Source: Thermotogaceae bacterium (GTDB lineage: Bacteria; Thermotogota; Thermotogae; Thermotogales; Thermotogaceae). From it: a stretch of DNA of 30,868 nt. The stretch spans positions 1 to 30,868 of the forward strand of contig JAGHBG010000186.1 in assembly GCA_021161105.1 (NCBI GenBank), written 5' to 3'. Positions 15,943 to 23,366 of the stretch are shown piece after piece. The position numbers were made by a program, and so were the translations under genes. The notes under the pieces are model-generated. The model worked only from the letters and a program-made list of their open reading frames with translations, was not told where the DNA came from and searched no databases. Position 1 is the first letter of the stretch. Each line of letters begins with the position of its first letter.

Positions 15943-16259
15943 TGGTAAATCCTGTTGAAGTGCAAACTTTTGTTGTAAGGGCCGTTGATGCGGCACAAAA
16001 TGTTAACCAGTTGCAGAATGCCGTTCTCGCTGGGCAACATACCAGTCTTCTTGAAAGGGTTCAAAGAAATGAGGTGGAAAGAAGCCAGGTGAATGCCCAG
16101 AACAAAGCTGAAGGAAAGAGTGTGAGAAATTCCATGGAAGGTTCCAACAGAGGAAGTTATCTACCATACAGGCGAAGGGGTTCGAACGCTCAGGAAGAGG
16201 AGGTTCATCCCGCTGTTACAGATGAAAAAAGAGGATTGATTCTGGATGTGAGATTGTGA
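15942..16259 (+). CDS. uncharacterised small protein after fliA
   Basis: 105 residues, no known family. It begins MVNPVEVQTFVVRAVDAA, a likely amphipathic helix, then a long Gln/Asn/Arg-rich helical stretch that may form a coiled coil (LLERVQRNEVERSQVNAQ), a basic, probably disordered part with YRRRGS, and a short conserved-looking tail, KRGLILDVRL. There is no cysteine and no signal peptide. Its ATG overlaps the fliA stop and its own stop overlaps the next GTG, so it is translated with fliA. The place in the operon suggests a flagellar or chemotaxis role; the sequence alone shows no mechanism. Confidence 0.75.
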   Translation: MVNPVEVQTFVVRAVDAAQNVNQLQNAVLAGQHTSLLERVQRNEVERSQVNAQNKAEGKSVRNSMEGSNRGSYLPYRRRGSNAQEEEVHPAVTDEKRGLILDVRL

Positions 16260-16741
16260 TCGGGTATTTAAGTGTTAAAAATATTGGTAATAAATTTACA
16301 GGGGGACTTCTGGTCGTTGACCAGAATGGTATACCGCAAGAATTTAAGTACAGTGAGCCAGTAACCCCCACAAAGCTTCAAAGGATAATTTACGGTAAAG
16401 CTTTGGAGAAGTATTTAAGCATAGAAGTAATCGCTAAGACTCTTCTTTCAAAGTCTGAAACGAGACCGGCTGTTGTCTTAACTGATGATGTAAATATAGT
16501 AGAAGCGGCTGACAATGTTTTTCACATATCAAAGACTGCTTCTGAAAAAGAGGGAATAAAAAGGGTTGATGAGGGTGAATATGTAATTGCTTCTCCTGGT
16601 TCCTCTTATAGGCTCATGGGAAATTCTGATTTATCCGAAGATGTTCTTAATGATATTCTTTCCTTGAGTGAATCAATAGATTTGCTTGAACCTTTCCAGC
16701 GCCTTCAAAAAGCGCTTGAGTACGTATGTTCAGAGCAATAA
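16256..16741 (+). CDS. conserved protein of unknown function
   Basis: 161 residues starting at GTG, which overlaps the previous stop. The first 55 residues have a distinct pattern, TGGLLVVDQNGIPQEFKYSE followed by PVTPTKLQRIIYG and then KALEKYL. I have the impression that this pattern recurs in uncharacterised bacterial proteins, but I cannot name a domain. The middle is an alpha/beta stretch (PAVVLTDD), and the end is helical. No signal peptide or membrane segment. It overlaps the next gene by 16 nt and lies in the middle of three unknown genes behind fliA. Confidence 0.78.
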   Translation: MIGYLSVKNIGNKFTGGLLVVDQNGIPQEFKYSEPVTPTKLQRIIYGKALEKYLSIEVIAKTLLSKSETRPAVVLTDDVNIVEAADNVFHISKTASEKEGIKRVDEGEYVIASPGSSYRLMGNSDLSEDVLNDILSLSESIDLLEPFQRLQKALEYVCSEQ

Positions 16742-17433
16742 AGGATCTAATAGAAACTTTAAAGATGGAGCTTGGAAAGATAAATGTAGTTGATCAGGAA
16801 TTGAGTATCTCGACGAATGCTCTGGATGTTGAAATGCCGAAAGTAAGCGTTGCGTTAGCAGAAGAAGTGATGAATGTAAATGTCAATGAAGCTCTATACT
16901 CACCGGCTGAATTGGATGTGATCACAACTTCATTTGATGGTGGTAATGTAAAAGTACATGATACCCATTCATTCAGTGCTATCACAGCTTGTGTGAAAAA
17001 TGTGGAAGTCGGAAGTGATAATGTTCCTTGTGTGTTATCTGTTGAGCCGGTTAAAGAGAGGGTTTATACAAGCAATGTTATGTTTCATACCGGTTACGCA
17101 GTCAAATTATTTTCCATTAAATTTGTTTCACCGGAAATAAGATCTGGAGAAAATATCCAGGAATTATGGAAGCTCACTATGAAAAGAGCTAAATTTGTGG
17201 AAAAGGAAAAGGTGTTGAGCGCCCTTGAAAGGATTTTCAAAAGTTATAGTGGAGATGTTAAAGATCTCAGATTTGTGGGATATTTTAAGAATGTTCCTGT
17301 GGGGAGAGCAGAGAAGATCATAGTTTTGAATGAGGATCTTGTGGTTTTTCTGAAAAGAAAGGGAAAGAACTTAAAAGTTGATGTTGTAGTTGTAAAAAGT
17401 CCAGAAAAATTAATGATAGAGGTGGTGCGCTGA
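16726..17433 (+). CDS. uncharacterised protein of the fliA-linked trio
   Basis: 235 residues, not recognised. Residues 1-20 are helical, about 25-110 are beta-rich with many Val and Asn, and the C-terminal half is alpha/beta, ending in KVDVVVVKSPEKLMIEVVR. No transmembrane segment, no nucleotide-binding motif, four scattered cysteines at most. The start ATG lies inside the preceding gene (16-nt overlap) without a clear ribosome site, which points to coupled translation. A kinase gene follows by 1 nt. Base composition matches the neighbours, so it does not look newly acquired. Confidence 0.72.
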   Translation: MFRAIKDLIETLKMELGKINVVDQELSISTNALDVEMPKVSVALAEEVMNVNVNEALYSPAELDVITTSFDGGNVKVHDTHSFSAITACVKNVEVGSDNVPCVLSVEPVKERVYTSNVMFHTGYAVKLFSIKFVSPEIRSGENIQELWKLTMKRAKFVEKEKVLSALERIFKSYSGDVKDLRFVGYFKNVPVGRAEKIIVLNEDLVVFLKRKGKNLKVDVVVVKSPEKLMIEVVR

Positions 17434-17434
17434 A

Positions 17435-18100
17435 ATGCTTGAAGTTATTGTTGATGGAATAGTTGGTGTTGGGAAAACCACACTTGTTGAAATTATGAAA
17501 GATGAGTTTGAATTTACACCATTCTTCGAAATGGAAGATGAGAAAGTTGATTATTTACTGGGGAAATTTTATTCGGATGGAAAAAGGTGGAGTTTTACTC
17601 TTCAAACGTACTTTTTGAACAAAAGGTTTTATCAGATGAAAAAAGCAGAGAAGGAAGGGCATTTCATAATGGATAGATCAATATATGGGGATTTTGTCTT
17701 TGCGAAAGCCCAGTATATAATGGGAATGATGTCAGAACTTGAATGGAAGATTTACCAGGATATATACAATAACCTTGTTGAGCATGTTGTTCCCCCCCGT
17801 TTAATGATATATTTAAGATGTTCCGTGGAAACTGCTGTGAAGAGGCTTAGAAAGAGGGGACGGCAATACGAACAGGATGTTGATGTAGACTATTGGAAAT
17901 TTATACTGAAGCTTTATGAAGAGTTGTTTCGAAATTACGACGAGAGTATGCTTTTAGTTGTGGATGCCGATGTGATTGATTTTGTGGAAAATGAAAAAGA
18001 CAGGGAAAAAGTTCTTTCAGTTGTCAGTGAGCTTTTAAGCATAAATAAGGGTGTATTTTCATTTGATGGAAAAGAATTAAAAAGGATTGATAGTAAGTGA
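17435..18100 (+). CDS. deoxynucleoside kinase (dNK family)
   Basis: Expected to phosphorylate a deoxynucleoside (dA, dG or dC type) for dNTP salvage. It has 221 residues. The P-loop is DGIVGVGKTTL (8-18), the ERS/DRS motif reads MDRSIYGDFVFA (about 79-90), and the arginine-rich lid is KRLRKRGRQYE (about 135-145). Those three features define the dCK/dGK family rather than thymidylate kinase. Substrate choice cannot be read from the sequence. The ribosome site GAGGTGG precedes the ATG, and the next gene overlaps its stop. Confidence 0.85.
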   Translation: MLEVIVDGIVGVGKTTLVEIMKDEFEFTPFFEMEDEKVDYLLGKFYSDGKRWSFTLQTYFLNKRFYQMKKAEKEGHFIMDRSIYGDFVFAKAQYIMGMMSELEWKIYQDIYNNLVEHVVPPRLMIYLRCSVETAVKRLRKRGRQYEQDVDVDYWKFILKLYEELFRNYDESMLLVVDADVIDFVENEKDREKVLSVVSELLSINKGVFSFDGKELKRIDSK

Positions 18101-18786
18101 TTGGAAAGATAGCAGGTTCTTTTGTTCAGTTTCCTGGAATTTTAGTTACTTTGTTTCTCCTCCTGTGGTTTGTTAGAAAGAAGAAAAAATACATCATATT
18201 TGCTGCTATTTTGTATCTTTTCACCATAGAAGTTGTCTGGATACCTGTGGAAAAGCTATGGGTGGTTGATGAAAAAGTGGTTGCAGGTGATATTCTTATT
18301 TTAGGTGGGGGTGTGTTGGAAACACCTGATGGCGTGCAGCTTTCAAGAGCCACACTTTCGAGGTTGTTGAAAGGTTTTGAACTCTGGAAAGAGCTGCGAA
18401 GCAGAGTGATAGTATCGGGTGGCAGGACACCTTCTGGATTTATTGAAGCAGAAAAGATGAAGGAGGTTTTAATCAGCTGGGGTGTTCCGGAAAATATGGT
18501 AATAGTTGAAGGAAATTCAATCAACACTTACGAGAATATTTTATACTCTAAAAATCTGACGAATGAACCTGTAAATATAGTGACTTCTTCAACTCATACT
18601 GTAAGGGTAAAGCTGATAGCTGATAAACTTAATGTAGATTCTGCTGTTATCCCGTGTGATTTCATTATAGAAACAAAGGTTACTTATAGATCGTTTTTAC
18701 CAAGTCAGGAGGCATTGTCCTTTCCTGGATATCTAACTCATGAGATTTTTGGAATTATCTACTACAAGCTGAAGGGGGTACTTTAG
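18097..18786 (+). CDS. YdcF/ElyC-like DUF218 membrane protein
   Basis: 229 residues, GTG start overlapping the kinase stop. Two N-terminal membrane helices (about 12-26 and 32-50) are followed by an extracellular or periplasmic DUF218 domain. Its Rossmann-like core is visible as GDILILGGGVLETPDG, RVIVSGGRT, then EGNSINTYENI and VTSSTHTVRV. E. coli ElyC of this family is linked to lipid carrier recycling for envelope glycans, but the biochemical activity of most members is unknown. I therefore give only the family. coaE starts at the stop codon. Confidence 0.82.
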   Translation: MIGKIAGSFVQFPGILVTLFLLLWFVRKKKKYIIFAAILYLFTIEVVWIPVEKLWVVDEKVVAGDILILGGGVLETPDGVQLSRATLSRLLKGFELWKELRSRVIVSGGRTPSGFIEAEKMKEVLISWGVPENMVIVEGNSINTYENILYSKNLTNEPVNIVTSSTHTVRVKLIADKLNVDSAVIPCDFIIETKVTYRSFLPSQEALSFPGYLTHEIFGIIYYKLKGVL

Positions 18787-19376
18787 TGAAGAGATTTGTT
18801 ATATGTGTTGCGGGTAAAATTGGGACAGGAAAAAGCACGGCAGCTAAAATTCTGGCTGAAATTTTGAATGCGAGGATAATAGATGTTGATAGAGCAGGAC
18901 ATGAGGCTCTTAAGAGAGAGGATGTTGTAGAGAAAATTAAGGAAGTGTTTGGAGAAAAAATAATAAAGAATGGGGAGGTGGACAGAAAGATTTTGAGAGA
19001 AATTGTATTTTCTAATGAAAAGCTTTTAAAAAAGCTTGAAGAAATTCTTCATCCAGTAATGGTAAAGATGGTTGAAGAAGAAGTCAGAAACTGTCAAAAC
19101 ACGGTGATAATTGACTGTGCGCTTCTTAAGAGAATGAAACTTGATGGCATGTGCGATCTTATAATAACGATAAAATCCTTTTATGAAACGGCTAAAAGCA
19201 GAAAACCACATATCCCGGAAGAAATTTTTAGAAAGATCCGGGAAAGCCAGAGAGATATAGAGGACATGGGGGAAGTAATATGGAATGAAGGTGAGAAAGA
19301 GAATCTCAAGAAGGAAATTATTAAAGTATTAAAGAATCATCAGCTATATCCTCAAAAAGCTTTTCATGATGAGTAG
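18786..19376 (+). CDS. coaE: dephospho-CoA kinase
   Basis: Final step of coenzyme A synthesis: ATP-dependent phosphorylation of dephospho-CoA. It has 196 residues with GTG start. Visible are the P-loop AGKIGTGKSTAA (9-20), the substrate motif IDVDRAGHEAL (about 32-42), EEILHPVMVK and IIDCALL. It ends the 16-gene plus-strand run. Its last 56 nt lie over the end of the ABC ATPase gene on the other strand, so no separate terminator fits between them. Confidence 0.94.
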   Translation: MKRFVICVAGKIGTGKSTAAKILAEILNARIIDVDRAGHEALKREDVVEKIKEVFGEKIIKNGEVDRKILREIVFSNEKLLKKLEEILHPVMVKMVEEEVRNCQNTVIIDCALLKRMKLDGMCDLIITIKSFYETAKSRKPHIPEEIFRKIRESQRDIEDMGEVIWNEGEKENLKKEIIKVLKNHQLYPQKAFHDE

Positions 19377-19959
19377 CTACTACAACCCCTTTGCCCATTT
19401 TTTTCCATTCTTTTATATACCTTAGCATCTCAAATCTGCCTTCCCAGTCCAGAGATACGAAGGGTTCATCTAAAATGATTATTTCGGGATCATAAGAAAC
19501 AATGGAAGCAGTTCCTACTTTCCTTTTTTCTCCACCAGAAAGAGTGAAAGGTACTCTGCTTCTGAACTCATCTGGATTCAGTTCAAACATTTTCATGGTT
19601 TTTATGTACATTTCTTCGAGATTTTCTATGCCGAAATTTTTTGGGGCAAAAGTAACTTCATCATAAACTGAGAGGCTAAAAAACTGATTTTCAGGGAATT
19701 GAAAGGCTATTCCGATGTCTTTTCTGTATTTAGCAGGGTTTTTCCAGGCGTTCTCTCCATTTATAAGGATTTTCCCGGAAGTTGGGCGCAAAAGAAGTGC
19801 CAGTATCTGAAGTAGCGTAGTTTTTCCACTTCCATTTGGACCAAGCACCAGAAAAATTCTGCCATTCTCGATAGTGAGATTTATGTTATCAAGCACTTTT
19901 TTTTCGAAGTCAGTATTGGTAGAATACAAATAACTTACATTGATGAGCTCTATCTTCAA
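19321..19959 (-). CDS. ECF/cobalt-type ABC transporter ATPase, short form
   Basis: 212 residues with TTG start behind AGGGTGA. All ATPase motifs are intact: Walker A GPNGSGKTTL (39-48), Q-loop FQFPENQFF, signature LSGGEKRKV, Walker B IIILDEPF and the switch His in ATHHE. The Q-loop form FQFPENQ is typical of EcfA subunits that power vitamin and metal uptake. EcfA proteins usually have 250-290 residues; this one stops at DDSLIL, right after the switch region, and lacks the C-terminal extension. No EcfT or substrate-binding subunit gene is next to it. Its end overlaps coaE. It is probably a real, shortened gene, since the motifs are clean. Confidence 0.85.
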   Translation of the reverse strand: MKIELINVSYLYSTNTDFEKKVLDNINLTIENGRIFLVLGPNGSGKTTLLQILALLLRPTSGKILINGENAWKNPAKYRKDIGIAFQFPENQFFSLSVYDEVTFAPKNFGIENLEEMYIKTMKMFELNPDEFRSRVPFTLSGGEKRKVGTASIVSYDPEIIILDEPFVSLDWEGRFEMLRYIKEWKKMGKGVVVATHHEKLFEDIADDSLIL

Positions 19960-19996
19960 AGTAATTCACCCTTTAGGGATTTTATCATCTTTGTTG

Positions 19997-20002
19997 TAAA
20001 AT
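19997..20002 (+). promoter_or_regulatory. possible -10 box of pncA
   Basis: TGTAAAAT, with the -10 element at 19997-20002, about 22 nt before the pncA start, in the 64-nt gap between divergent genes. The -35 region is poor. Confidence 0.35.
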
Positions 20003-20023
20003 AAAAGGGCGAGGTGACGGGAA

Positions 20024-20548
20024 ATGAGGGCGTTATTGATTGTTGATCTTCAAAGAGATTTTGTTGACAGGGAAGGAGCTCTCTATTTCGAAGGTGCAGA
20101 GAAAGTTGTAGATTATATTGTAGAGCTTGCGAAGAAGTTCAGGGAAGAGGATTTGCCCATAATTACTACACAGGACTGGCACGATGAAAATGATAAAGAG
20201 TTTGAAGTTTGGCCCAGGCATTGTGTTGCAGGAAGTGAGGGTGCACGGCTTACTGAAAAACTTGAAGAGGTTTTAAAAGGGTATAACAGGCATTATTACA
20301 TAAGAAAAACAAGATTCAGTGCTTTTTATAAAACAAACTTTGAAGAATTGATAAAAGACCTTGACCTTGATGAATTTGAAGTTGCAGGAGTGGTAACTAA
20401 TATATGTGTTCTGTTCACAGTAGAGGAGTTGAGAAATAGGGATTTAAGAGTTATTTTGCATGAAAAGGGTGTAACGTCTTACGATGAAGATCTTCACAGG
20501 TTTGCGTTGAGGGAAATGAAAGAGGTGCTTGGCGTGGAGATTATATAA
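20024..20548 (+). CDS. pncA: nicotinamidase
   Basis: Hydrolyses nicotinamide to nicotinate and ammonia in NAD salvage; cytosolic, metal-dependent. It has 174 residues. The catalytic triad is D8 (IVDLQRDF), K95 (RKTRFSAF) and C128 (GVVTNICV). The metal ligands D51, H53 and H66 lie in TTQDWHDEN and WPRHC. Ribosome site GAGGTGA precedes the ATG. The next gene encodes the enzyme that uses its product, so the pair forms the Preiss-Handler salvage unit. Confidence 0.95.
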   Translation: MRALLIVDLQRDFVDREGALYFEGAEKVVDYIVELAKKFREEDLPIITTQDWHDENDKEFEVWPRHCVAGSEGARLTEKLEEVLKGYNRHYYIRKTRFSAFYKTNFEELIKDLDLDEFEVAGVVTNICVLFTVEELRNRDLRVILHEKGVTSYDEDLHRFALREMKEVLGVEII

Positions 20549-20561
20549 CGAGGTGGTTTTT

Positions 20562-21860
20562 ATGGCAAAAAGGCTTCATCCAAAGATTTTTAAGGTTCCA
20601 ATAGATAAAATCAGGAATGGATATTATTCTGACATATACTTCGCAAGGTTTGTTGAAGTGTTGAAAAAGGATCAGAGAGCAGTACGTGTTCTATATCAAT
20701 TTTTTCCAAGAAAAGACGCAGTAGTTGTGGGAATAGATGAGGCTCTGGCTATTCTACGCTATGGGACAGGCTATTATAAAGATGAAGAAAAAGCAAGGGT
20801 TTTGTTTGAAGAACTTCTATCAATTGATAAGAAAATCCAGGGAGCTGCTGCCTGTTTCGACATAAAAAAGGTTATTGATTACACAAAAAGTAAGTGGGAG
20901 ATAAAGCAACGCCTCGCAGATTTGTGGGTTGATAAGTGGAACGAAATAGAAGTTAAGGCTCTGTATGATGGTGAAGAGGCAAAAGACAGAGAACCGATAA
21001 TGACCATAGAGGGTGATCCGAGATATTTTGGGTATCTTGAAACTATTCTTCTTGGTGTTATTGCAAGAGCTACGAGTACGGCAACTGCTGTGAAAAAGGT
21101 TGTTAAAGCAGCAAGGGGAAAACCGATTCTTTTCTTCAGCGCGAGATTTGATCATTACTGGGTTCAGGCAACTGATGGTTATGCGGCGTTGAAGGCTGGT
21201 GCTTTTGGCGTCTCAACTGATGCAAATGCAGATTACTGGGGAATCAAATCTGCAGGGACAATTCCTCATGCTTTGATAGCTGCCTACACAGGAAAAACTG
21301 AAGATGCTGCTCTGGCTTTCGATAGGCATATAGAGCCTGATGTTAACAGAATTATTCTGGTTGACTGGGATAACGATGTGATTGGAACAACTTTCAGGGT
21401 AATTAAGAAGTTTTATGAGACACATATTGGGAAACCATTTAAGCCTGGAGAAACTGATCCGTCTCCAATAATAGGTCCAGGAAAGGGGAAAATATGGGGA
21501 GTTAGATTTGATACATCAGGTGATTTGAGAGATAAGTCGGTCGTTCCCAAGGATGAATCTTCGCTTGGAGTTTGTCCAGAGCTTGTCTGGAGAGCGAGGC
21601 AGGAATTTGACAAATATGGATTAAATGGTTTAAAAATATTGGTTTCTGGAGGATTCGATGCGGAAAAGATAGAACTATTTGAAAAATTAGGAGTCCCTGT
21701 TGATGCTTACGGTGTGGGTTCCAAACTTTTAAGAGAGAAAGTCGATATAACAGCTGATATAGTTGAAGTTAACGGAAAACCCTGTGCGAAGGTTGGAAGG
21801 TACAAAATAGAAAACCCTCGCTTAAAAATTGTTCCTGAGGAATATTGGAAGGAAAAGTGA
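20562..21860 (+). CDS. pncB: nicotinate phosphoribosyltransferase
   Basis: Makes nicotinate mononucleotide from nicotinate and PRPP. The reading frame is open from 20529, inside pncA, but GAGGTGG (20550-20556) with a 5-nt spacer sets the start at ATG 20562 (MAKRLHPKIFKVP), giving 432 residues. Family features: the N-terminal NGYYSDIYF motif, the central SARFDHYW and KSAGTIPHALIAAY (with active-site His), VDWDNDVIG, RFDTSGDL and the phosphate-binding ILVSGGFD. It follows pncA by 13 nt. This is the short form seen in archaea and Thermotogae. Confidence 0.94.
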   Translation: MAKRLHPKIFKVPIDKIRNGYYSDIYFARFVEVLKKDQRAVRVLYQFFPRKDAVVVGIDEALAILRYGTGYYKDEEKARVLFEELLSIDKKIQGAAACFDIKKVIDYTKSKWEIKQRLADLWVDKWNEIEVKALYDGEEAKDREPIMTIEGDPRYFGYLETILLGVIARATSTATAVKKVVKAARGKPILFFSARFDHYWVQATDGYAALKAGAFGVSTDANADYWGIKSAGTIPHALIAAYTGKTEDAALAFDRHIEPDVNRIILVDWDNDVIGTTFRVIKKFYETHIGKPFKPGETDPSPIIGPGKGKIWGVRFDTSGDLRDKSVVPKDESSLGVCPELVWRARQEFDKYGLNGLKILVSGGFDAEKIELFEKLGVPVDAYGVGSKLLREKVDITADIVEVNGKPCAKVGRYKIENPRLKIVPEEYWKEK

Positions 21861-21865
21861 TAAAA

Positions 21866-21871
21866 TATAAT
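21866..21871 (+). promoter_or_regulatory. -10 box of predicted pdxS promoter
   Basis: TATAAT, 33 nt before the pdxS ATG, in the 43-nt gap after pncB. A partial -35 (TTGGAA, 21845-21850) lies 15 nt upstream inside the pncB end. The leader contains a strong GGGAGGG ribosome site. Confidence 0.45.
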
Positions 21872-21903
21872 TGAATGAGAGGATTGAGAGGGAGGGATAA
21901 ATT

Positions 21904-22785
21904 ATGGATATTTATAAAGGAACGTGGGTCGTTAAAAAGGGATTTGCTGACATGTTTAAGGGCGGAGTTATAATGGATGTCACAAACGCAGAACAGGCTA
22001 AAATTGCGGAAGAGGCTGGAGCAGTTGCTGTTATGGCTCTTGAGAGGGTACCTGCGGATATAAGAAAAGCCGGTGGAGTTGCAAGAATGGCATCAATAAG
22101 CAAGATAAAAGAAATAATGGAAGCGGTTTCTATTCCAGTTATGGCGAAGGTTAGAATTGGGCATATAGCAGAAGCGAGAATTCTTGAAGAACTTGGAGTT
22201 GACTTTATCGATGAATCTGAAGTTTTAACTCCGGCTGATGATAAGTTCCATATAAACAAGCATGAGTTCAGAGTTCCATTTGTCTGTGGGGCAAGGGATC
22301 TTGGAGAAGCGCTTAGAAGAATAGCAGAAGGTGCAGCAATGATAAGAACAAAAGGTGAAGCAGGGACGGGGAATATAGTAGAGGCTGTTAAACACATGAG
22401 AAGGGTTCAGGATGAAATAAGGAAGGTAGTAAACATGAGTGATGAAGAACTTGTGAGAGAAGCTAAAGAGCTTGGTGCTCCAGTCGAGCTTTTGAGAGAG
22501 GTTAAAAGGCTTGGAAGACTGCCTGTGGTTAATTTCGCAGCAGGTGGAGTTGCCACGCCGGCTGATGCTGCGCTTATGATGATACTCGGCGCTGATGGTG
22601 TTTTCGTTGGCTCTGGTATATTCAAGAGCAAGGAACCAATGAAGATGGCAAGGGCAATTGTACTTGCCGTGACTTACTGGGATAATCCGAGAATTCTACT
22701 TAAAGTTTCTGAAGATGTTGGAGAGCCAATGCATGGTCTTGATGTGGATGAGCTTGAGGTAAAACTGCAGGAAAGGGGCTGGTGA
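21904..22785 (+). CDS. pdxS: pyridoxal 5'-phosphate synthase subunit PdxS
   Basis: Lyase subunit of the DXP-independent PLP synthase: joins ribose 5-phosphate, glyceraldehyde 3-phosphate and ammonia. It has 293 residues, full length. Key residues are D25 (VIMDV), the Schiff-base lysine K82 in MAKVRIGH, and the second lysine K150 in RTKGEAGTG; the phosphate-binding FAAGGVATP and GSGIFKS follow. Forms a 12-mer that binds PdxT, which is encoded next. The glyceraldehyde 3-phosphate substrate links it to the pgk-tpi pathway. Confidence 0.98.
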   Translation: MDIYKGTWVVKKGFADMFKGGVIMDVTNAEQAKIAEEAGAVAVMALERVPADIRKAGGVARMASISKIKEIMEAVSIPVMAKVRIGHIAEARILEELGVDFIDESEVLTPADDKFHINKHEFRVPFVCGARDLGEALRRIAEGAAMIRTKGEAGTGNIVEAVKHMRRVQDEIRKVVNMSDEELVREAKELGAPVELLREVKRLGRLPVVNFAAGGVATPADAALMMILGADGVFVGSGIFKSKEPMKMARAIVLAVTYWDNPRILLKVSEDVGEPMHGLDVDELEVKLQERGW

Positions 22786-23366
22786 GTTTGAAAATAGGAG
22801 TTCTGGGATTGCAGGGAGATGTGAGAGAACACATTAGAATGTTGCAACTCCTTGGTGTTGAAAGCCTCATAGTTAAGCTTCCTGAAGATCTCAGTCTTGT
22901 TGATGGCCTCATAATACCGGGTGGCGAATCTACTACTATGATAAGAATAATGAAGGAAATTGAAATGTACGAACCTCTTAAAGAGAAGATAGAGGAAGGT
23001 TTTCCAGTTTTTGGAACCTGTGCCGGAATGATTCTCCTTTCTAAGAAAGTGGAAGGTTCTGACCAGCTAACCCTCAAAGTTCTGGATATAGAAGTTGAAA
23101 GGAATGCTTACGGAAGGCAAATTGAAAGCTTTGAAGTTGATATAAAAGTTCCTCAGTTTGGAGATAAGCCTGTAAGAGCTGTTTTCATAAGAGCACCAAA
23201 AATAGTAAAAGCAGGAAATGAAGTTGAAGCTTTAGCTGAATATGAAGGAACGCCGGTTTTTGTAAGGGAAAATAATGTTATGGCAACGTCGTTTCATCCA
23301 GAATTAACCGATGATGCAAGAGTCCATGAGTATTTCATCAAAATAGTGGGGGAATTTAAGAAGTGA
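22782..23366 (+). CDS. pdxT: pyridoxal 5'-phosphate synthase glutaminase PdxT
   Basis: Releases ammonia from glutamine and passes it to PdxS. It has 194 residues from GTG 22782, which overlaps the pdxS stop; TTG at 22788, two codons later, is an alternative that gives the more usual MKIGVLGLQGD start. Motifs: GLQGDVREH (oxyanion), IPGGESTTM, the nucleophile Cys in FGTCAGMILL, and the His-Glu pair in TSFHPELTDD. Confidence 0.96.
   Translation: MSLKIGVLGLQGDVREHIRMLQLLGVESLIVKLPEDLSLVDGLIIPGGESTTMIRIMKEIEMYEPLKEKIEEGFPVFGTCAGMILLSKKVEGSDQLTLKVLDIEVERNAYGRQIESFEVDIKVPQFGDKPVRAVFIRAPKIVKAGNEVEALAEYEGTPVFVRENNVMATSFHPELTDDARVHEYFIKIVGEFKK

Noticed and set aside
20529..20561. Upstream ATG start for pncB giving 11 more residues
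   Set aside because: It lies inside pncA without a ribosome site, while ATG 20562 has GAGGTGG at ideal spacing and begins the family N-terminus.
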